The notes beneath the pieces are model-generated. The model had not been told where the DNA came from. It made no database searches and worked only from the letters and a program-made list of their open reading frames with translations. From positions 248,001 to 312,000 of the forward strand of contig JAIXQP010000007.1 in assembly GCA_027485675.1 (NCBI GenBank): a stretch of DNA of 64,000 nt, written 5' to 3'. Positions 16,566 through 24,919 of this stretch are shown piece by piece (position 1 is the stretch's first letter; the number at the start of each line of letters is the position of its first letter). The DNA comes from Terriglobales bacterium. Its GTDB lineage: Bacteria; Acidobacteriota; Terriglobia; Bryobacterales; Bryobacteraceae. The position numbers were made by a program, and so were the translations under genes.

Positions 16566-16763
16566 ATCCATTTCGTCGCCGGTGCGGCGCTTGGTCAACT
16601 TGTTCGCCGGGCGCGGCCGAACGTCTTCAAGAAAGGCGGCTCCGCCACCGACGAGCTCTGGATGGTTTTCGAGGCTTCACACTTCGGCGGACGCGCACTT
16701 GGCCTCCCACTGGCGCGTACGGCGGAGATGTATCCCAAGCACCTCAATACCTCTACGATGTAG
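16566..16763 (-). pseudogene. degenerate relative of the 17.8-kb ORF
   Basis: Read on the minus strand, this stretch contains SLENHPELVGGGAAFLED, closely like QPENHPELVHGGAAFIGK in the frame at 17731-17958. The upstream part (IHLRRTRQW) also aligns with the other copy (IRRIRQHK). An in-frame stop separates the two parts here. It is a decayed relative of an unrecognised small protein. Confidence 0.4.
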
Positions 16764-16882
16764 GCCGTTCGGTGGGGGGCGGGGCGTTGAACGGACTGCC
16801 TTGCTTGTTTCGGTATCGCCCAAGGCGCCGGTTGACAGCGTTGGCTGCAAAGGCTACTCTCGGGCTTGACGAGGCACATCGC

Positions 16883-17143
16883 ATGAACGTTCATCTCACC
16901 CCTGAACTTGAGCAGCTCGTCCAGAGCCGGGTGGAGAGTGGTCGCTATGGCTCCGCTGGTGAGGTGGTGCGGGACGCGCTGCGGTTGCTGGCTGATCGTG
17001 ATGAGTTGCTGGAACGACGGAAGCAGGAGCTCCATTCGCAGATCGCGCAAGGCCTTGATTCCCTGCAGCGGGGCGAAGGTGTTGATGGTGGTGAGTTCTT
17101 TGCCGAGCTTGCACGCGAAGAGGCCAATCTTTTGGCTCCATGA
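16883..17143 (+). CDS. parD: ParD-type antitoxin
   Basis: An 86-residue ribbon-helix-helix antitoxin. The N-terminal MNVHLTPELEQLVQSRVES is the RHH strand and first helix, and GRYGSAGEVVRDALRLL is the typical second helix. The charged C-terminal tail (FFAELAREE) would wrap the toxin. The stop overlaps the parE start (ATGA). As in the family it should bind its own promoter. A longer upstream in-frame extension has no homology and was rejected. Confidence 0.85.
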   Translation: MNVHLTPELEQLVQSRVESGRYGSAGEVVRDALRLLADRDELLERRKQELHSQIAQGLDSLQRGEGVDGGEFFAELAREEANLLAP

Positions 17144-17430
17144 GGCGATTTCGGTTTTCGCTGGAAGCGGCCAGTGACATCAGAGAGATTTGGCGCCACA
17201 TAGCGGCAGATCGCGCTGCCGCTGCCCGAAAAGTTCGCTTAGATCTCTTTGCGGCTTGCCAGCGCCTGGCCGAGAATCCGCTAATTGGCCACGAGCGCAA
17301 GGACTTGACTGACCAACCAGTTCTATTCTGGCCGGTCGGCTCCAATCCGATCATTTACGATCCAAGCTGCAAGCCACTGGCTATTGTTCGAGTGGTACAC
17401 GGTGCCTGTGATATCTCGAGCTTTCTTTGA
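17140..17430 (+). CDS. parE: ParE/RelE-family toxin
   Basis: A 96-residue ParE-like toxin: RFSLEAASDIREIWRHIA at the N-terminus and PLIGHERKDL followed by IIYDPSCKPLAIVRVVHG at the C-terminus. ParE proteins poison gyrase; RelE relatives cut mRNA, and assignment between the two is uncertain. It overlaps parD by 4 nt. No truncation is seen, so this module looks intact, unlike most neighbours. Confidence 0.82.
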   Translation: MRRFRFSLEAASDIREIWRHIAADRAAAARKVRLDLFAACQRLAENPLIGHERKDLTDQPVLFWPVGSNPIIYDPSCKPLAIVRVVHGACDISSFL

Positions 17431-17484
17431 GGGAGGATCAATTCCTCTGGCACTCCACTTTTGTATCCGAAAGCCAGGGCTAGG

Positions 17485-17679
17485 CTAAGAGTGGGTGTCC
17501 TCGGTGCGTCCGGAGTTGGCCCGTCGCTGGGACTCGGAGTGGGCTTGGAGTTGGCGGAACGCTTCTTCTCCGTCGATGTAGCGCCCGGCGTCGAAATCCG
17601 CCAGGCCCTCGGCGATTAGGGCGTCGATGTCATCGTCTGGGGAGAAAAGCGGGGGATGGAGCGAGGGTTGTTTCCTCAT
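17485..17679 (-). CDS. orphan antitoxin-like small protein
   Basis: A 64-residue acidic protein with DDIDALIAEGLADFDAGRYIDGEEAFRQL, which resembles the C-terminal half of RelB/ParD antitoxins (the xDxGRYxDGEEAF pattern). No toxin gene follows: 54 nt downstream is the convergent parE gene. It may be a solitary antitoxin left after loss of its partner. Confidence 0.45.
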   Translation of the reverse strand: MRKQPSLHPPLFSPDDDIDALIAEGLADFDAGRYIDGEEAFRQLQAHSESQRRANSGRTEDTHS

Positions 17680-17730
17680 ACAGAGTTTTTCCTTCTTTGA
17701 TTACCGAGGAATCTCGTAGGATCGTTGCCA

Positions 17731-17958
17731 TCAGCTCGAGTGCCGATCCAATGCGTTTTCGAATCGTTCATCGCGCTCAGAACGGGTTTTTCCGATGAAG
17801 GCAGCGCCACCATGGACCAGTTCTGGATGGTTTTCCGGCTGCCAAACGCCAGCGGACCTGTGAAGTGCCTTGTGCTGGCGAATGCGTCTAATCTCTTTCG
17901 AGAGCCCATTGACGATGTAATCGGGATCGTTGATCGTGGTCAATTCAGCCGCATCCAT
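17731..17958 (-). CDS. small ORF following the Phd antitoxin
   Basis: A possible 75-residue protein starting at ATG 17958, overlapping the Phd frame end by 14 nt. That coupling is typical of antitoxin-toxin pairs. It has DPDYIVNGLSKEIRRIRQHK and QPENHPELVHGGAAFIGK. The protein family was not recognised. A second, degenerate version at 16.6 kb shows that the sequence is a recurring element. It could be the partner of the Phd protein, or a decayed remnant. Confidence 0.35.
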   Translation of the reverse strand: MDAAELTTINDPDYIVNGLSKEIRRIRQHKALHRSAGVWQPENHPELVHGGAAFIGKTRSERDERFENALDRHSS

Positions 17959-18235
17959 CGAATTTGAGGTCGCGGCGTACGTCAATGCCTGCCTGCACAT
18001 CCTTGGCGGGGTCTTCATCGGGCACCGGCGCATCACCCAGCTTTGCTTCGTCAGCTTTTGCTGGCACGATGCCCTCGCTCAGCTTGCGGCCGGGGCGGGC
18101 GGATGCGAAAGGTTCCAGCACGGCAATGGGGCGGTGGTCCTGCTCGATGACGATCTCGATTCCTTGCTGTACCTGGGCCAGCGCGGCGTGAAAATCGCTA
18201 GCTAGCTCGGCCACGCTCATGCGGACGGTTGCCAT
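17945..18235 (-). CDS. Phd/YefM-type antitoxin domain (internal start)
   Basis: A 96-residue Phd/YefM-like antitoxin: MATVRMSVAELASDFHAALA, then GIEIVIEQDHRPIAVLEP, the usual strand-helix DNA-binding layout with a disordered acidic tail (PVPDEDPAKDVQAGID). An internal ATG at 18235 would give this protein alone, but the frame is also continuous with darG upstream. No VapC-type toxin follows; a small unrecognised ORF overlaps its end. Confidence 0.7.
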   Translation of the reverse strand: MATVRMSVAELASDFHAALAQVQQGIEIVIEQDHRPIAVLEPFASARPGRKLSEGIVPAKADEAKLGDAPVPDEDPAKDVQAGIDVRRDLKFDGCG

Positions 18236-19429
18236 GGCTCCAGTATGACGGGCGCTTCCCTTCCTTGTCTTCCTCCGCCTCCGATGCCTTCCGCAGTTCG
18301 TCGCCGGGGGGAGAGACGAGTCGGGAGCACCCTGACTGAGGGCACTTGGGGAGTTTTGGGTTTCCTGCACTCTGTTCAGTTGGCCCAAGCCAAGGTCAAT
18401 CAGACGATCGGTGAACAGTTTCTGTTTGCGTTGGGCGGCAGCGGGGCCGGCGGGCCAGTGGGCCAGGCCGGCGCGGATTCCTTCGCGAGTGGGAGGACAG
18501 TTCTCCCTGACGATCAGCCAATCGAGCGTGGCCAGGAGCTCGAGCCCTAGGGGCGACTGAAAGCCTTCGATGACCTCTTCGGCGCGATCGAGGACGCGAC
18601 GCAGGGGCAGGGCCGATTCCTGTTTCAGGTAGAGGTCGATATAGGGGCGCCGCTCCTCGTCAAACCAGATGGTATCGGACGGGCCGGCATCGCTCAGCCG
18701 CTTGTTGCAATGCAGGTAGCTGCCGTCGAGAGCATCCAAGAGGTGCCGCAAGCGATCCGAGTATGGGCCGTACTTGTCGGCGGCGAACCGGAGATCGAGC
18801 GGGTCGGCGACTTGCAACGACTGGATTGCTCGCTCCAGAAACCAGGCGATCTTCTGCACTTCGAGATAGGTACATTCGATCCCGAGTATGGAGTAGCGGC
18901 GAACCATTTCCGCAATCAGGACACGGGCGGGGGTGAGCTTGAGAACTCCGCTGCGCTTCGTTACGTTTTGGTACTTCTCGGTTGGCTCGTAGACCCAGAC
19001 GTCGACATCGGGCAGGGTTCCCAGAACCTTCTCGATTTCGGGGCGGGCGATGGCCCAATCGAGGCCGCCATTGCCACAGCCCAAGGGAGGGAGCGCGATG
19101 GAACGGATCTGCCGGTCCTCGATGACGCGGCGGAGATCCTGCAAGCCGTCGATGACCCACTGGAGCTGGGAGGGGCTGCGCCAATGCTGTTTGGTGGGAA
19201 AGTTGATCAGGAACCGGGGCCCATCGAGAGCGTCCCGTTCCGTGACGAACATGCAGCCGACCTGCACGTTGCCTTGCTTGACGGCGGCGGCGTAGGCGGC
19301 GAAGTTGCCGGGGAAGGCTTCTTTGAACATGAGCGCGATTCCTTTACCCATGACGCCGACCGTGTTGAAGGTGTTCACTAGGGCCTCGGTGGGAGCGTCG
19401 AGCAAATTGCCTGTGAGCAAACGTAGCAT
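17945..19429 (-). CDS. darG: DarG-like macrodomain antitoxin, read-through fusion to Phd
   Basis: One open frame of 494 residues. Residues 1-150 are a macrodomain (LRLLTGNLLDAPTEALVN; NTVGVMGKGIALMFK; LINFPTKQHWR with the catalytic-region Lys; LPPLGCGNGGLDW). The next 200 residues (PARVLIAEMVRRY to HWPAGPAAAQRKQKL) match the DarG C-terminal domain that holds DarT. DarG removes ADP-ribose from thymidine in DNA. DarG homology stops near 18360. About 40 low-complexity residues follow, then a Phd antitoxin domain. The ATG at 19429 overlaps the darT stop (TAATG). Loss of a stop codon is more likely than a designed fusion. Confidence 0.85.
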   Translation of the reverse strand: MLRLLTGNLLDAPTEALVNTFNTVGVMGKGIALMFKEAFPGNFAAYAAAVKQGNVQVGCMFVTERDALDGPRFLINFPTKQHWRSPSQLQWVIDGLQDLRRVIEDRQIRSIALPPLGCGNGGLDWAIARPEIEKVLGTLPDVDVWVYEPTEKYQNVTKRSGVLKLTPARVLIAEMVRRYSILGIECTYLEVQKIAWFLERAIQSLQVADPLDLRFAADKYGPYSDRLRHLLDALDGSYLHCNKRLSDAGPSDTIWFDEERRPYIDLYLKQESALPLRRVLDRAEEVIEGFQSPLGLELLATLDWLIVRENCPPTREGIRAGLAHWPAGPAAAQRKQKLFTDRLIDLGLGQLNRVQETQNSPSALSQGAPDSSLPPATNCGRHRRRRKTRKGSARHTGAMATVRMSVAELASDFHAALAQVQQGIEIVIEQDHRPIAVLEPFASARPGRKLSEGIVPAKADEAKLGDAPVPDEDPAKDVQAGIDVRRDLKFDGCG

Positions 19430-19728
19430 TAGACATACCACTGTGGCTGGGCGGCCGCGTTGCAGTCAACGCCCCGGTCTTTGATCTGGTGTTGGATATC
19501 GGCCAGGATCTCCTGCTTGAAACAGCAAACGCCTTTTACGCCGCGCAGAGGCACGTGCTTCCACAGCAGCGCCTCGGCTTGATAGCGCTCTTTCTTGGCG
19601 GGATCTTCGGAATCGTGGCGGAAATCGCCGCTCTGAAAGAGGGACCAATCGATGGGTTGCAGGTCTTCCAGGCGAGTGAAGTATTCGGCTATTTGGGGAT
19701 CGATCTGGACGCCGTGCTGCACCCTTGA
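19429..19728 (-). pseudogene. darT: darT toxin, N-terminal half missing
   Basis: About 98 residues match the C-terminal half of DarT (DUF4433), a DNA thymidine ADP-ribosyltransferase: YFTRLEDLQPIDWSLF, KKERYQAEALLWKHVPL with the QAE catalytic Glu, and the terminal PQWYV. Family members are about 210 residues; the first half with the NAD-binding Arg is absent. The sequence upstream of 19728 has no DarT resemblance and leads to the divergent nuclease gene. The toxin should be inactive, leaving darG as an orphan antitoxin. Confidence 0.8.
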
Positions 19729-19823
19729 CGACGCAAAGTGAGCTCGCGAGCGGCCTCCTCTTAGATCATGTAGGCGGTTGCGACATTCCTGCGATAATTT
19801 CGATAAAGAACACTGTAAGAGCC

Positions 19824-20687
19824 ATGTCTGACCTAACACAACTCGAAAAGAAAAAGCTAGAAACAGTCCTTGGAATGAGTAGCGGATACGTCCTCGACTT
19901 TGGGGACACCACGTTTGCCGCGTTCATTTTCGAGAGTACGGGGCTGGATATTGACGAGGACAAGTATCACGAAAACGGACGCTCAAAAGCCAAACGCCTA
20001 CGCACCTTCTGGCAAAGAGAACCCAACCATGTTGTGGGAAAGTTGCTTAATGACCTCCTCGACTATACCGAGGATAAAGGCGCTCAAGCGGAAGTGTGCC
20101 GCCTTATCGTTCGCCGCCTTCTCAGCAGCAACTCTCCGGCGCCACAAAAGCAGCACTCTCCTACTTCGACTTCATTCCCTTCGATTGACCACAAACATTA
20201 CGATCAATTGTCTGCGTCGTTAAAGGACCTACTTGAACTTGCGCCAAGCCATCGCGGATTCGCCTTCGAGCGGTTCCTGGATGATACATTCGCAACGTTT
20301 AATCTCTCCCCCCGCAGGTCATTTCGGCTCACTGGCGAGCAGATAGACGGCAGCTTTCATCTTGCAAACGAAACCTACTTGGTCGAGGCAAAATGGCAAG
20401 GCCAGAAAATTGGAAATCGAGAGCTTCAAGGTTTTGCGGGTACCGTGCGCACCAAATCCAGCTGGGCGCGTGGTTTGTTCGTGAGTTATTCGGGCTTCAG
20501 CGAAGAAGGTCTGGCCGCGTTCGCCCGGGGCGATGCAACGCGCATCATCTGCCTGGACGGTTTTGAACTCTGGCAGGTAATGAACCACAAACTTGATCTC
20601 TGCGAAGTGCTTGCGCTCAAAACCAGACGCGCTGCTGAAACGGGCAGAGCTCATGTGCCCGTCAGAGAACTCTATCCGCTTTTGTGA
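19824..20687 (+). CDS. Mrr-like restriction endonuclease with N-terminal Abi-like domain
   Basis: A 287-residue protein in two parts. Residues 1-100 (KKKLETVLGMSSGYVLDFGD; SKAKRLRTFWQREPNHVVGK) form a helical domain often found at the front of abortive-infection and restriction proteins. Residues 135-270 are an Mrr-type PD-(D/E)xK fold: GFAFERFLDDTF, then EQIDGSF (Asp) and YLVEAKWQG (E-x-K). RGLFVSYSGFSEEGLAAF is the family C-terminal block. Mrr enzymes cut modified DNA. No methylase lies nearby, which fits a modification-dependent enzyme. The ATG at 19824 gives the full domain. Confidence 0.8.
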   Translation: MSDLTQLEKKKLETVLGMSSGYVLDFGDTTFAAFIFESTGLDIDEDKYHENGRSKAKRLRTFWQREPNHVVGKLLNDLLDYTEDKGAQAEVCRLIVRRLLSSNSPAPQKQHSPTSTSFPSIDHKHYDQLSASLKDLLELAPSHRGFAFERFLDDTFATFNLSPRRSFRLTGEQIDGSFHLANETYLVEAKWQGQKIGNRELQGFAGTVRTKSSWARGLFVSYSGFSEEGLAAFARGDATRIICLDGFELWQVMNHKLDLCEVLALKTRRAAETGRAHVPVRELYPLL

Positions 20688-21053
20688 CGACCCCACTCCC
20701 GATCTAAACTTGATTCTGGTGCCTCGATCCCTTGAACCGATCCCTCGGCCAACTGGTCGATATCATCGTTGGGGTCAGCACAGTTCATGCCGGCTAACCT
20801 AGGTCTCGGAATCCACCTTCAGCACTACCGCATGACCTTGTGCTTGCGGTCGAACAGGTATGGCAAGTATTGACGCTGGAGAATCCGGCCAACAACGTAC
20901 CTGCCTCGTCGACCAGCCCGGTATGCAGCAGCCTGTTAGGCTCGCCCAGCTGGCCCTCGCAGCAGGCGCGGCCGGAGTACACCGGCGATGAGTCCACCCC
21001 TTGATTCGGCCACGACTTGATCGAAGGACATCTCTGTGTTATCGTCTGCTTGG
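20688..21053. other. intergenic stretch before the retron RNA
   Basis: About 365 bases without a supported gene. A leftward frame holds DRKHKV in a transposase-like context, but it is too short and interrupted to call. Confidence 0.4.
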
Positions 21054-21181
21054 CTCACCCGGTAGATTTTGTGCCACGCTTCGTGGCATGTGAAGTAAAC
21101 GTTAGAAGCACTGCTGTCCTCGCCGTGGGGTCGTTGCTGTATGCCCCATGAGCCTGCCTACGCAAAAGAGTGCCGGGTGAG
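21054..21181 (+). ncRNA. candidate retron msr-msd RNA
   Basis: CTCACCCGG (21054-21062) and CCGGGTGAG (21173-21181) are inverted 9-mers, the expected a1/a2 ends, and a2 ends 17 nt before the reverse transcriptase start. Just inside a1 a 7-bp hairpin TGCCACG-CTT-CGTGGCA (21072-21088) looks like an msr stem. GCACT (21108-21112) and AGTGC (21169-21173) could close the msd, enclosing about 66 nt, with TGGGG/CCCCA (21126-21130 with 21144-21148) inside. The layout matches a retron RNA; base-level boundaries are inferred. Confidence 0.6.
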
Positions 21182-21198
21182 TCATCAAGGCGGTCTCA

Positions 21199-22905
21199 AT
21201 GTCGAAGCTTCACTCGCTTAAGTTGGCAACTTGCCTCGGCGACGTCGCCAAACTCCTTGGCTTCACGCCTAGCGGACTCAGCTATATTCTCTTTCGGCAG
21301 CCTGCCACTGAAAAATACAAGTCATTCCAAATCCCAAAGCGGTGCGGTGGAACTCGCGACATCATGGCTCCCAACGCAAAGCTGAAGCTGCTTCAGCAGA
21401 AACTCTCGGAACTACTGCAAGACTGCGCTGAGGAAATCGACGCCACGGCGAAGCGCGAGGATCAAATAGCGCATGGCTTTAAGCGCAATCGTTCCATCAT
21501 CTCCAATGCTCGGTGTCACCGGAACCGGCGATTCGTTTTCAACTTAGACTTGGCCGATTTCTTCCCTTCGATCAATTTTGGTCGAGTAAGGGGGTTTTTC
21601 ATACGCGACAGGAGCTTCGAACTTCATCCGGCAGCGGCCACCGTCATCGCGCAAATAGCGTCTCATGAAAACGCTCTTCCGCAGGGCGCTCCCTGTTCGC
21701 CTGTAATTTCGAATTTAATCGCACGCATATTGGACATCCATCTCGTTCGGCTTGCTTCAGCAAACGATTGCACCTACTCACGATACGCAGATGACTTAAC
21801 GTTCTCTACTAACAAGAAGGATTTCCCTGAGAATATAGCTTACAAGAATGGAGACTCTTGGAGACCTGGCTCGGAACTAGACCGGCTTATCTTGCTCTCT
21901 GGCTTTCGTGTCAATCACGGCAAGACATCGATGCAATTCCGGACCTCCCGCCAAGTCGTAACCGGCCTTGTCGTTAACAAGAAAGTTAATGTTCCAATCG
22001 AGTATAGGCGCACAACCAGAGCGATGGTGCATAGCTTCCTAACAACGGGACGTTATGAGACATATGGGTCTAATAAGAAGGCTATTGATCCGTCCATGGA
22101 GAAGCAGCCCGGCACTCCGGAGCAGTTGCACGGGATGCTCGGATTCATCGACAGCGTCGATTTGTTCAACAAGAGACAACATCCACCCAAGCCGGAGCGA
22201 TCAGTTCCAAGCAGCAACGAACTGATGTACCGGCGATTCTTGCTCTACAAGGATCTCTACGCCGCAAATCGTCCAGTCGTCATCTGCGAAGGCGAGACTG
22301 ACAACATATACCTCTCTCGAGCTCTGCGGAAGCTTGCCGCTAAGTTTCCTCAGTTGGTTGAGCTGACACCGGAGGGAAAGCCCCAGGCGAAGATTCGGCT
22401 CTACAGATATCGCCATACCAGCACGTCGCGAGTACTAGGCCTGAATGACGGCGGATCGGCGGTACTCGCTTCTTTCATACAGACGTACCGCCGCGAGACA
22501 GAACGATTCAAGGGCCCAGGCCAGTATCATCCAGTGATCATCCTGTTTGACAATGATTCAGGAGCTAAGCCAATAAGAAGAATCATTTCAGACATCACAC
22601 AATCGAAACTACTACCCGGGGATTCATTCAGACATATCACCAAGAATCTCTACGCCGTTGCGACCCCGTTATTGGAAGGCAAGGAAGAATCCTGCATAGA
22701 GGACTTCTTCGACGAGTCCGTTAAGTCAAGACTTCTCGATGGAAAATTTTTCTCCAGAGCCGATAGCTTTGACACGGAGAACTCTTACGGAAAGAAAATA
22801 TTCGCAAACTCCATCGTTGTCCCGAATTCAGATACAATAAACTTTACTGGTTTTGAGCCAATTTTGGGCCGATTCGTTGAGGTGCTAACCGCACATTATC
22901 GCTAG
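21199..22905 (+). CDS. retron reverse transcriptase fused to TOPRIM domain
   Basis: A 568-residue protein. The N-terminal 330 residues are a retron-type reverse transcriptase: NLDLADFFPSINFGRV, LPQGAPCSPVISNLI, catalytic YSRYADDLTFS, and the retron-specific VTG (RQVVTGLVVN). Residues 340-560 contain a TOPRIM-like fold with VVICEGETDNIYL (Glu) and VIILFDNDSG (D-x-D), the arrangement of Ec67-type retrons, where the fused domain is the effector. Retrons make msDNA and protect against phage by abortive infection. Codon use is less GC-rich than in core genes, which suggests transfer. Confidence 0.9.
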   Translation: MSKLHSLKLATCLGDVAKLLGFTPSGLSYILFRQPATEKYKSFQIPKRCGGTRDIMAPNAKLKLLQQKLSELLQDCAEEIDATAKREDQIAHGFKRNRSIISNARCHRNRRFVFNLDLADFFPSINFGRVRGFFIRDRSFELHPAAATVIAQIASHENALPQGAPCSPVISNLIARILDIHLVRLASANDCTYSRYADDLTFSTNKKDFPENIAYKNGDSWRPGSELDRLILLSGFRVNHGKTSMQFRTSRQVVTGLVVNKKVNVPIEYRRTTRAMVHSFLTTGRYETYGSNKKAIDPSMEKQPGTPEQLHGMLGFIDSVDLFNKRQHPPKPERSVPSSNELMYRRFLLYKDLYAANRPVVICEGETDNIYLSRALRKLAAKFPQLVELTPEGKPQAKIRLYRYRHTSTSRVLGLNDGGSAVLASFIQTYRRETERFKGPGQYHPVIILFDNDSGAKPIRRIISDITQSKLLPGDSFRHITKNLYAVATPLLEGKEESCIEDFFDESVKSRLLDGKFFSRADSFDTENSYGKKIFANSIVVPNSDTINFTGFEPILGRFVEVLTAHYR

Positions 22906-23064
22906 CTGTTGCATCTTGTATTATCTACTCAGCCGAGTCACTAGCAGCATCAACTCGCAGCAACTTCTCTAGCACAAATTGCTTTTCTTTGGACGGCTTT
23001 CGTCAGTGCTTTGCATTGAGCTTCACCTGATGCCCGAAGTTAATCGGCGATTAACAACTGAAAC
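22906..23064. other. gap with 17-bp palindrome (23039-23055)
   Basis: No gene was seen. GTTAATCG-G-CGATTAAC is a perfect palindrome of 17 bp. It has no T-tract and could be a protein-binding site rather than a terminator. Confidence 0.4.
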
Positions 23065-23189
23065 AACCCTCAAGGTCAAGGTATCAGGCTTGATCCAATC
23101 CTAGGCAGCCCGGATCGAACCGCACTTAACAAGTACGTCTCCATCTCAACACCTCATATGCCATATCCTCTCGAAGGACGCCTCGTTGT
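23065..23189 (+). other. open gene-like fragment abutting the IS66 left end
   Basis: From a stop near 23062, the frame ACCCTCAAGG... reads open for about 41 codons up to the IS (…SPDRTALNKYVSISTPHMPY…). It looks like coding debris but has no recognised family. Whether it once continued into the fragment right of the IS is not known. Confidence 0.3.
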
Positions 23190-23249
23190 GTAAACGTCCG
23201 GCCGTCACCGTCTTGCGCCACCCACCGTTTTTGAGCTAGCTCTTCCGCA

Positions 23250-23282
23250 GGTGTCCACCTCATCCCGAAGTGGACACCTGAC
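23250..23282 (-). terminator. hairpin downstream of IS66 tnpC
   Basis: CAGGTGTCCAC (23250-23260) and GTGGACACCTG (23272-23282) form an 11-bp perfect stem 20 nt past the tnpC stop and inside the IS. No T-tract follows. Confidence 0.5.
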
Positions 23283-23301
23283 GACGGATCACTCTTCGCC
23301 C

Positions 23302-24843
23302 CTACTCCGCGCCCACTTTCCGCGGCAGATCCACATTCCACGGCAGCAGTTCCTCCACCCGATTCACCGGATGCTCCGCAATCCGCTCCAGCACATACCG
23401 CAGGTACCCCTCCGGCTCCACCCCGTTCAGCTTCGCCGAACCCAGCAACGAATACATCGCCGCCGCCCGCTCCCCGCCCGCATCCGAACCCGCAAACAAA
23501 AAGTTCTTCCGGCCCAAAGCAACCGCCCGAATAGCCCGTTCCGCCGCGTTGTTGTCGATCTCGACGCGCCCGTCGGAAACATAGCGCACCAGCGCCTCCC
23601 ACTGCCCCAACGCATAGCCGATCGCGCCCGCCAACGCAGACTTCTTCGACAAACTCCGCAACTGATCCCGTAAATACCGCAGCAGGTCTTCAAGCCGCGA
23701 ACGCGCCCGTTCCTGCCGCACTCGCAGCCGGTCCTCCGGTAACTGTCCCCGAATCTCCCGCTCTATGTCGTAGAGTTCCCCAATCCGCCGGAGAACCTCC
23801 AGCGCCACCGGTGATCGTTGCGCCTCGTGGACGTCCACAAACTTACGCCTCACATGCGCCCAGCAAGCAGCGTGGACTACTTTGCCTTCGGCATATACCC
23901 GGTTGAAGCCCGCATACGCATCCGCTTGCAGCACCCCTTCGAAGTGCTGTAAGTGCCTGACGGGATGTTCTCCCTTCCGGTCAGGCGAGTAAGTGAACCA
24001 CACCGCCGGGGGAGTTGCATCCCCCGCTGGCCGGCCATCGCGGACATAAGTCCAAAAGCGGCCGGTCGCTGTCTTGCCTTTGCCAGGCGCAAGCACCGGC
24101 AGGGGAGTATCATCGGCGTGCAAAGTAGCCGTGCTCATCACATGCCGCCGGAGGACTTCCACCAGCGGTTCCAACATCCGGCTGGCGCCGCCCACCCAGT
24201 CCGCCATCGTCGAGCGGTCCAGGTCAACGCCCTCACGGGCGTAGATCTCGCTCTGCCGGTACAGGGGCAAATGATCGGCATACTTGGCGACTAGGATGTG
24301 CGCCAACAGGCCCGGGCCAACCAGGCCGCGGTCGATGGCGCGGCTCGGGGCGGGCTCCTGCACAATGCAGTCGCAGCCCGCGCAGGCCAGCTTCGGACGG
24401 ACTTGGCGGATCACTTTGAACCGCGCCGGAACGTACTCCAGAAACTCGGTCACATCTTCGCCGAGCGGCTTGAGAGAGCCGCCGCAGTCGGGGCAGGCCG
24501 CCTGCGGCGGCGCAATGGTTTCGACTTCGCGGGGGAGGTCGGCGGGCAGCGGCCGGCGGACCGGGCGTCGGCGTTCGTCCGCAACTGGCAGTGGGACGGG
24601 CGGCTGCGTGGCGGCCTGCTGAATCTCGCGGTCTTCGAGCTCCAACTCCAGCTGCCGCAAGTGGCTATCGAGCTTCTCCGACTTACTGCCGAACTGCTCT
24701 CGTCTCAGCTTGGCGACTAATAGCTTCAGGTTCTCGATCTCTATGTTCTGGGCATTGAGTCGCTGGTGCTGGGAGAGGATGAGGGCCCGGAGAGCGTCGG
24801 CGTTGAGGCTCTGCAGGTCGGGAGTAGTTACGGCCGCACTCAT
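23302..24843 (-). CDS. tnpC: IS66 transposase TnpC
   Basis: A 513-residue DDE transposase of IS66, full length. The N-terminus has a leucine-zipper-like helix ([25 protein letters not shown]), then a zinc-finger-like CPDC/CAGC segment. The DDE core has [27 protein letters not shown], and the final Glu in [19 protein letters not shown]. The protein acts with TnpA and TnpB on the element's ends. No stop or frameshift was seen. Confidence 0.95.
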   Translation of the reverse strand: MSAAVTTPDLQSLNADALRALILSQHQRLNAQNIEIENLKLLVAKLRREQFGSKSEKLDSHLRQLELELEDREIQQAATQPPVPLPVADERRRPVRRPLPADLPREVETIAPPQAACPDCGGSLKPLGEDVTEFLEYVPARFKVIRQVRPKLACAGCDCIVQEPAPSRAIDRGLVGPGLLAHILVAKYADHLPLYRQSEIYAREGVDLDRSTMADWVGGASRMLEPLVEVLRRHVMSTATLHADDTPLPVLAPGKGKTATGRFWTYVRDGRPAGDATPPAVWFTYSPDRKGEHPVRHLQHFEGVLQADAYAGFNRVYAEGKVVHAACWAHVRRKFVDVHEAQRSPVALEVLRRIGELYDIEREIRGQLPEDRLRVRQERARSRLEDLLRYLRDQLRSLSKKSALAGAIGYALGQWEALVRYVSDGRVEIDNNAAERAIRAVALGRKNFLFAGSDAGGERAAAMYSLLGSAKLNGVEPEGYLRYVLERIAEHPVNRVEELLPWNVDLPRKVGAE

Positions 24844-24919
24844 CCTAACTGAATTGTCTCATGAGTAAGTGAGTCACTCAAGAGATATTCCAACAGAATA
24901 GGGTGTGTTTGTTTTAGCG

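Noticed and set aside
23039-23055. Terminator for the retron gene
   Set aside because: The 17-bp palindrome lies 134 nt past the stop, has no loop to speak of and no T-tract; kept only as a possible protein-binding site.
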